Assembly (NCBI RefSeq): GCF_000524195.1
Contig: NW_020170385.1
Location: forward strand, 573,504 to 637,503
Source: Echinococcus granulosus
Taxonomy: Eukaryota; Platyhelminthes; Cestoda; Cyclophyllidea; Taeniidae
Direction: 5' to 3'
DNA: 64,000 nt
A model generated the notes under the pieces. It was not told the origin of the DNA and did no database searches. It worked only from the letters and a program-made list of their open reading frames with translations. Positions 60,923 to 64,000 of the stretch are shown piece after piece (position 1 is the first letter of the stretch; every line of letters starts with the position of its first letter). Position numbers and translations under genes: made by a program.

Positions 60923-63900
60923 TCTCTTCGGCTGGATTTGTCGAACGATTTGCTAATGGTTATTTGCACCGTATCTATTTGGGAGGCTTTAAATGCGGTC
61001 ACAAAACTGTTCTTTTCAAATTTATGCAAATCATTATACTGCACAAACTTTGAGCATCAGTATTTATGATATTCTTAAACGTAAAAGACCCAAAGTAGAC
61101 ATCAGTTACTTAAATTTTGATGCAATAGTTCCTTAAAAGTAGTTTCACTTGTATTTTGTAACGACATCTATTTTATATTAGAAACTTGCTTTAATGATAA
61201 AATTTATGTTTTCATATATTTTGGCTTGCATTTGTTCCTCTCATTAAATGCAATTATACATAGTTGAATACTATTTGTAAGCATTTGTAGACTTTGTAAA
61301 TAAGAATAGCGCATGAAGAAAAATTACTGGAAAACTACACTGAGTATCTGGATGGTCACGACACTTGTGCAAGTTGCGGGTTTCTTTACATTACTTAAAA
61401 TAATTCCATTTAATAGTCTTTTGGCATGAAATAAGTCTCTTTTAAGTTTAAGTAAATTATTGCGAAGTCTAGTGGCTACTCAGTGTAGGCATTTTTTCTA
61501 ATACTTCCAATAAACGTCAGATTATCATGACTGGGAGAATGAAGGGAAAGCAATGGGATTTCAATAAAAATTATTGCGGTAGAGAATGACTACTAGTTTT
61601 TTGCACTATGGTACCATGAGTAAACAATTTCACGCATTGTGTGGGGAGCTGACGTTTTGCTTCAGGCATATTAGTGTTACATGCCTATGCCCTGTTAGCA
61701 TTCACTGTACTATAAATCAAAGGATTTCGCATTTGAAATCCACAGATGCAACCTCTTCTGCATTGCGTCAAGATTGCCGTATGTATTTTCTCGGATTTTG
61801 AAAAAATAACACGCTTGAAGTAATGCACGTGCAACTTTAGAAATCCAAATTTCTCACCAAGATAAATAGCAGAAGATCAAGTTAGCAGCATTTTGTTAAT
61901 TTTGAAATTGATCATCTTAAAATCTGAAAATTAGTGCTATAATAGCTTTTGGTGTATTCTGGTGGTTTTTACCATAAATTTTATATCTTTTTCTATGAAG
62001 CCCATTAATTAAGGTTTTGCTAAACCTGATAGGATTTCAAGTAAGGCCTTTTGACACAAAAATTGATTGCATACACGGCATGTGTATTATCCCTGAATCG
62101 GGTTTTGGGATTCACATTTTGCTTTTTCCATAAAGAACTACAAAATTTAACCTAGACACTTGTGAACAAATTTTGGTACTGGCTATTGACCTTTATACTG
62201 TTTATATTTAATAATAGCATTTCACAAAAGGATACGTGTAGGTTAATAAATAGTGCCACGCAAAGAAATGAACAGTTTACTTGGCTCCTTTTAGATCATG
62301 GTTGACCAAGCCAACTCCAATTTAAATTACCATTATTCGTCACAGGTAATGTCTGCGTAAGCACACCAAGGACCAGAAGCAGCTTGGGAGCATATACCTG
62401 ACTCTTTACTTTTCAAGAAAAACGTGTTTAGTCAGACTTTGCTGTCAGTAAGATGGGTGAAAACCGAATTTCACCGCATAAGATGTAGTCATTTTGCTAC
62501 TAAAAATGTACAGTAACAATTTTTGCATTGAGTCAGTTGCAGTCATATTAGACCTTTGTAAAAGCCCTCTGCCCTGCACCATCCCTATTAAAAACCAAGG
62601 CTTTTACCTCGGAAGCCCTTTTTAAGTAGTATTTTACTATATGCCATCTTCAATACTAGCACTAAAATCATTAAAGTTTAGTAACACCGGGGTTCATTTC
62701 AATAATTATCAAATCCTTAATAATTCATGCTATTTGTAAATACTACTTCTATCTTAAAGCGGAGGAGCTATATTGCACATAGAACAAAATTTTGAAATAA
62801 GTCAGATAAGTTCGGACTGATTTTGTTCACTAATTGTTATCCCCTTTGAAGCTCTCCTCCACAGCACTTTGTTCCTGTAGCTGTTTTATTTCTCGTAATA
62901 GGCAGTAAAGTCATGGAATATAACCACTGACCTTACATGTGGAATAAGTTAAAATATTACAATGTAAGTAGAGAATTTATGCTAAATTCAAAAGGTAACA
63001 GATTAATAAAAACAGTGCAAAGCACATAGGATTGATGCATTTTTGTTTAAAAACGTAGAATGCTAAGAGTATGATGACCACTGAATCCCTTGATGTCCGA
63101 CTAGAACATCGGAGCTTATCTTTAATATGAAGTCTCAAAAAAGTGAGAAAATTAGACTACAGCACTTTGATTTTTGACAGACTGTGAAGTGCCAAATTTG
63201 GATGGACCGCAGTTTTAAGTGGTGTTTAACAATCCACTTTTGAATATCCTCATCTGCTTGGCCTCATCCTTAAGATACCTTTTGTAGTTAGTCGGTTGAA
63301 CATTTTCGTCTAAGAATTGGTGACGTGCAACTATTTGACAAACAAAACGTCTAAAGCATCCGAATTGATTATCTACCGTAGGTGAACTGGACTACAAATG
63401 CAAATCATTTTAGTTAAAACATCAATGATTGGAATGCCAAAGCAAACGAAAGAAAATACCGTCATCTTAACCGGCACTAACTTATTTGGATCCACACCCC
63501 AAATGTGGTAATAAGATGAAAAGGAACATAAAACATTACATTCATGGAAGCAAAGTTAAACAAGTGGAATAAGCAGTCTGACGTGAAGAAACGTGTTTGT
63601 GAACGGGCAAAACTCTATTACTGTTGATATCAAACGTACGTTGTGTTATTTCTGATGCGTAAATAACTAATAAGTACTACTTTCCGTGAGCATTATCCTT
63701 TGGTCAATGCATTTGTGATGGTGAGACATAAGTTTTAAATCTAATTTCGTAATTTCCTTCTAATTCAGAGCTGTTTAAAACAGCTTTTTACACAACTGAT
63801 ATGTTAAATATCTTGCCCTTTTGTATTATTTATGATAAATGAAATGCAACCAGGTAGGATATATAATCAGGGTTGTTTGCACGGGAAATATGCGTTGATT

Positions 63901-64000
63901 TCTTTATACTACTCCCTTTTTTCGACTTTGCAGTTTATCTTTAAAAAAACATTTACAACTTGAACTGTTTCCTGTCTTTTCAATTCATCTTGTTAATAGA
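60923..64000. other. 3' flank and intergenic, no certain gene
   Basis: AT-rich, with AATAAA motifs at 61509 and 61563 that could end the preceding gene. One segment, 62295-62345, is 17 open codons (IMVDQANSNLNYHYSSQ) between CCTTTTAG and GTAATG. It cannot be joined directly to the optional donor at the end of the 663-aa gene because that phase brings a stop. Confidence 0.35.

Noticed and set aside
61586..61801. Cys-containing 71-aa open frame, considered as a TGF-beta mature domain after the 663-aa gene
   Set aside because: Cys spacing does not fit the cystine knot and there is no WxxW or CxGxC motif.

Overview
The window is nuclear DNA from an animal: AT-rich, gene-poor, with every recognisable gene except two split by GT-AG introns. 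CASK, a neuronal and epithelial scaffold kinase found in animals, points to a metazoan. The mix of very short introns (37, 60, 69, 81, 92 and 105 nt) with multi-kilobase ones would fit a flatworm or another invertebrate with variable intron size, but I cannot fix the phylum from the sequence. Three genes were identified by matching exons to protein families known from memory: CASK (minus strand, 3' part beyond the left edge), YKT6 (plus, complete) and CCT1/TCP1-alpha (minus, complete).

Layout. 46-9163 (minus): nine CASK exons covering the kinase domain from the glycine loop onward and the start of the L27 region. 10471-10853: two tandem copies of a dispersed repeat that carries a GC-rich hairpin. 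11858-12970 (minus): a single-exon pseudokinase. 14284-21222 (plus): YKT6 in six exons, 198 aa, apparently with a GC-AG first intron and a CAAX tail. 22965-24041 (plus): a single-exon CaMK-type kinase with all catalytic residues. 24-34 kb: mostly AT-rich DNA with a few charged mini-exon candidates. 34.0-36.5 kb (minus): an unidentified gene of small exons, partly resolved. 37675-39840 (minus): CCT1 in six exons. 40-47 kb: no gene seen. 47468-60922 (plus): an unidentified gene assembled from nine phase-compatible exons into a 663-aa protein with a hydrophobic N-terminus and several N-glycosylation sequons.

The most interesting point is the kinase trio. The intact kinase and the pseudokinase align without a gap, at a constant offset of 8 residues, from the beta3 lysine through the DFG position. 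Both lack introns and lie about 10 kb apart in opposite orientation, next to CASK, itself an atypical CaMK-group kinase with GFG in place of DFG. The pair looks like an intronless duplicate in which one copy kept catalysis while the other lost its glycine loop, alpha-C Glu, catalytic Asp and DFG Gly but kept an open frame. No operon-like cooperation among the other genes is implied: YKT6 serves membrane fusion and CCT1 cytosolic protein folding.
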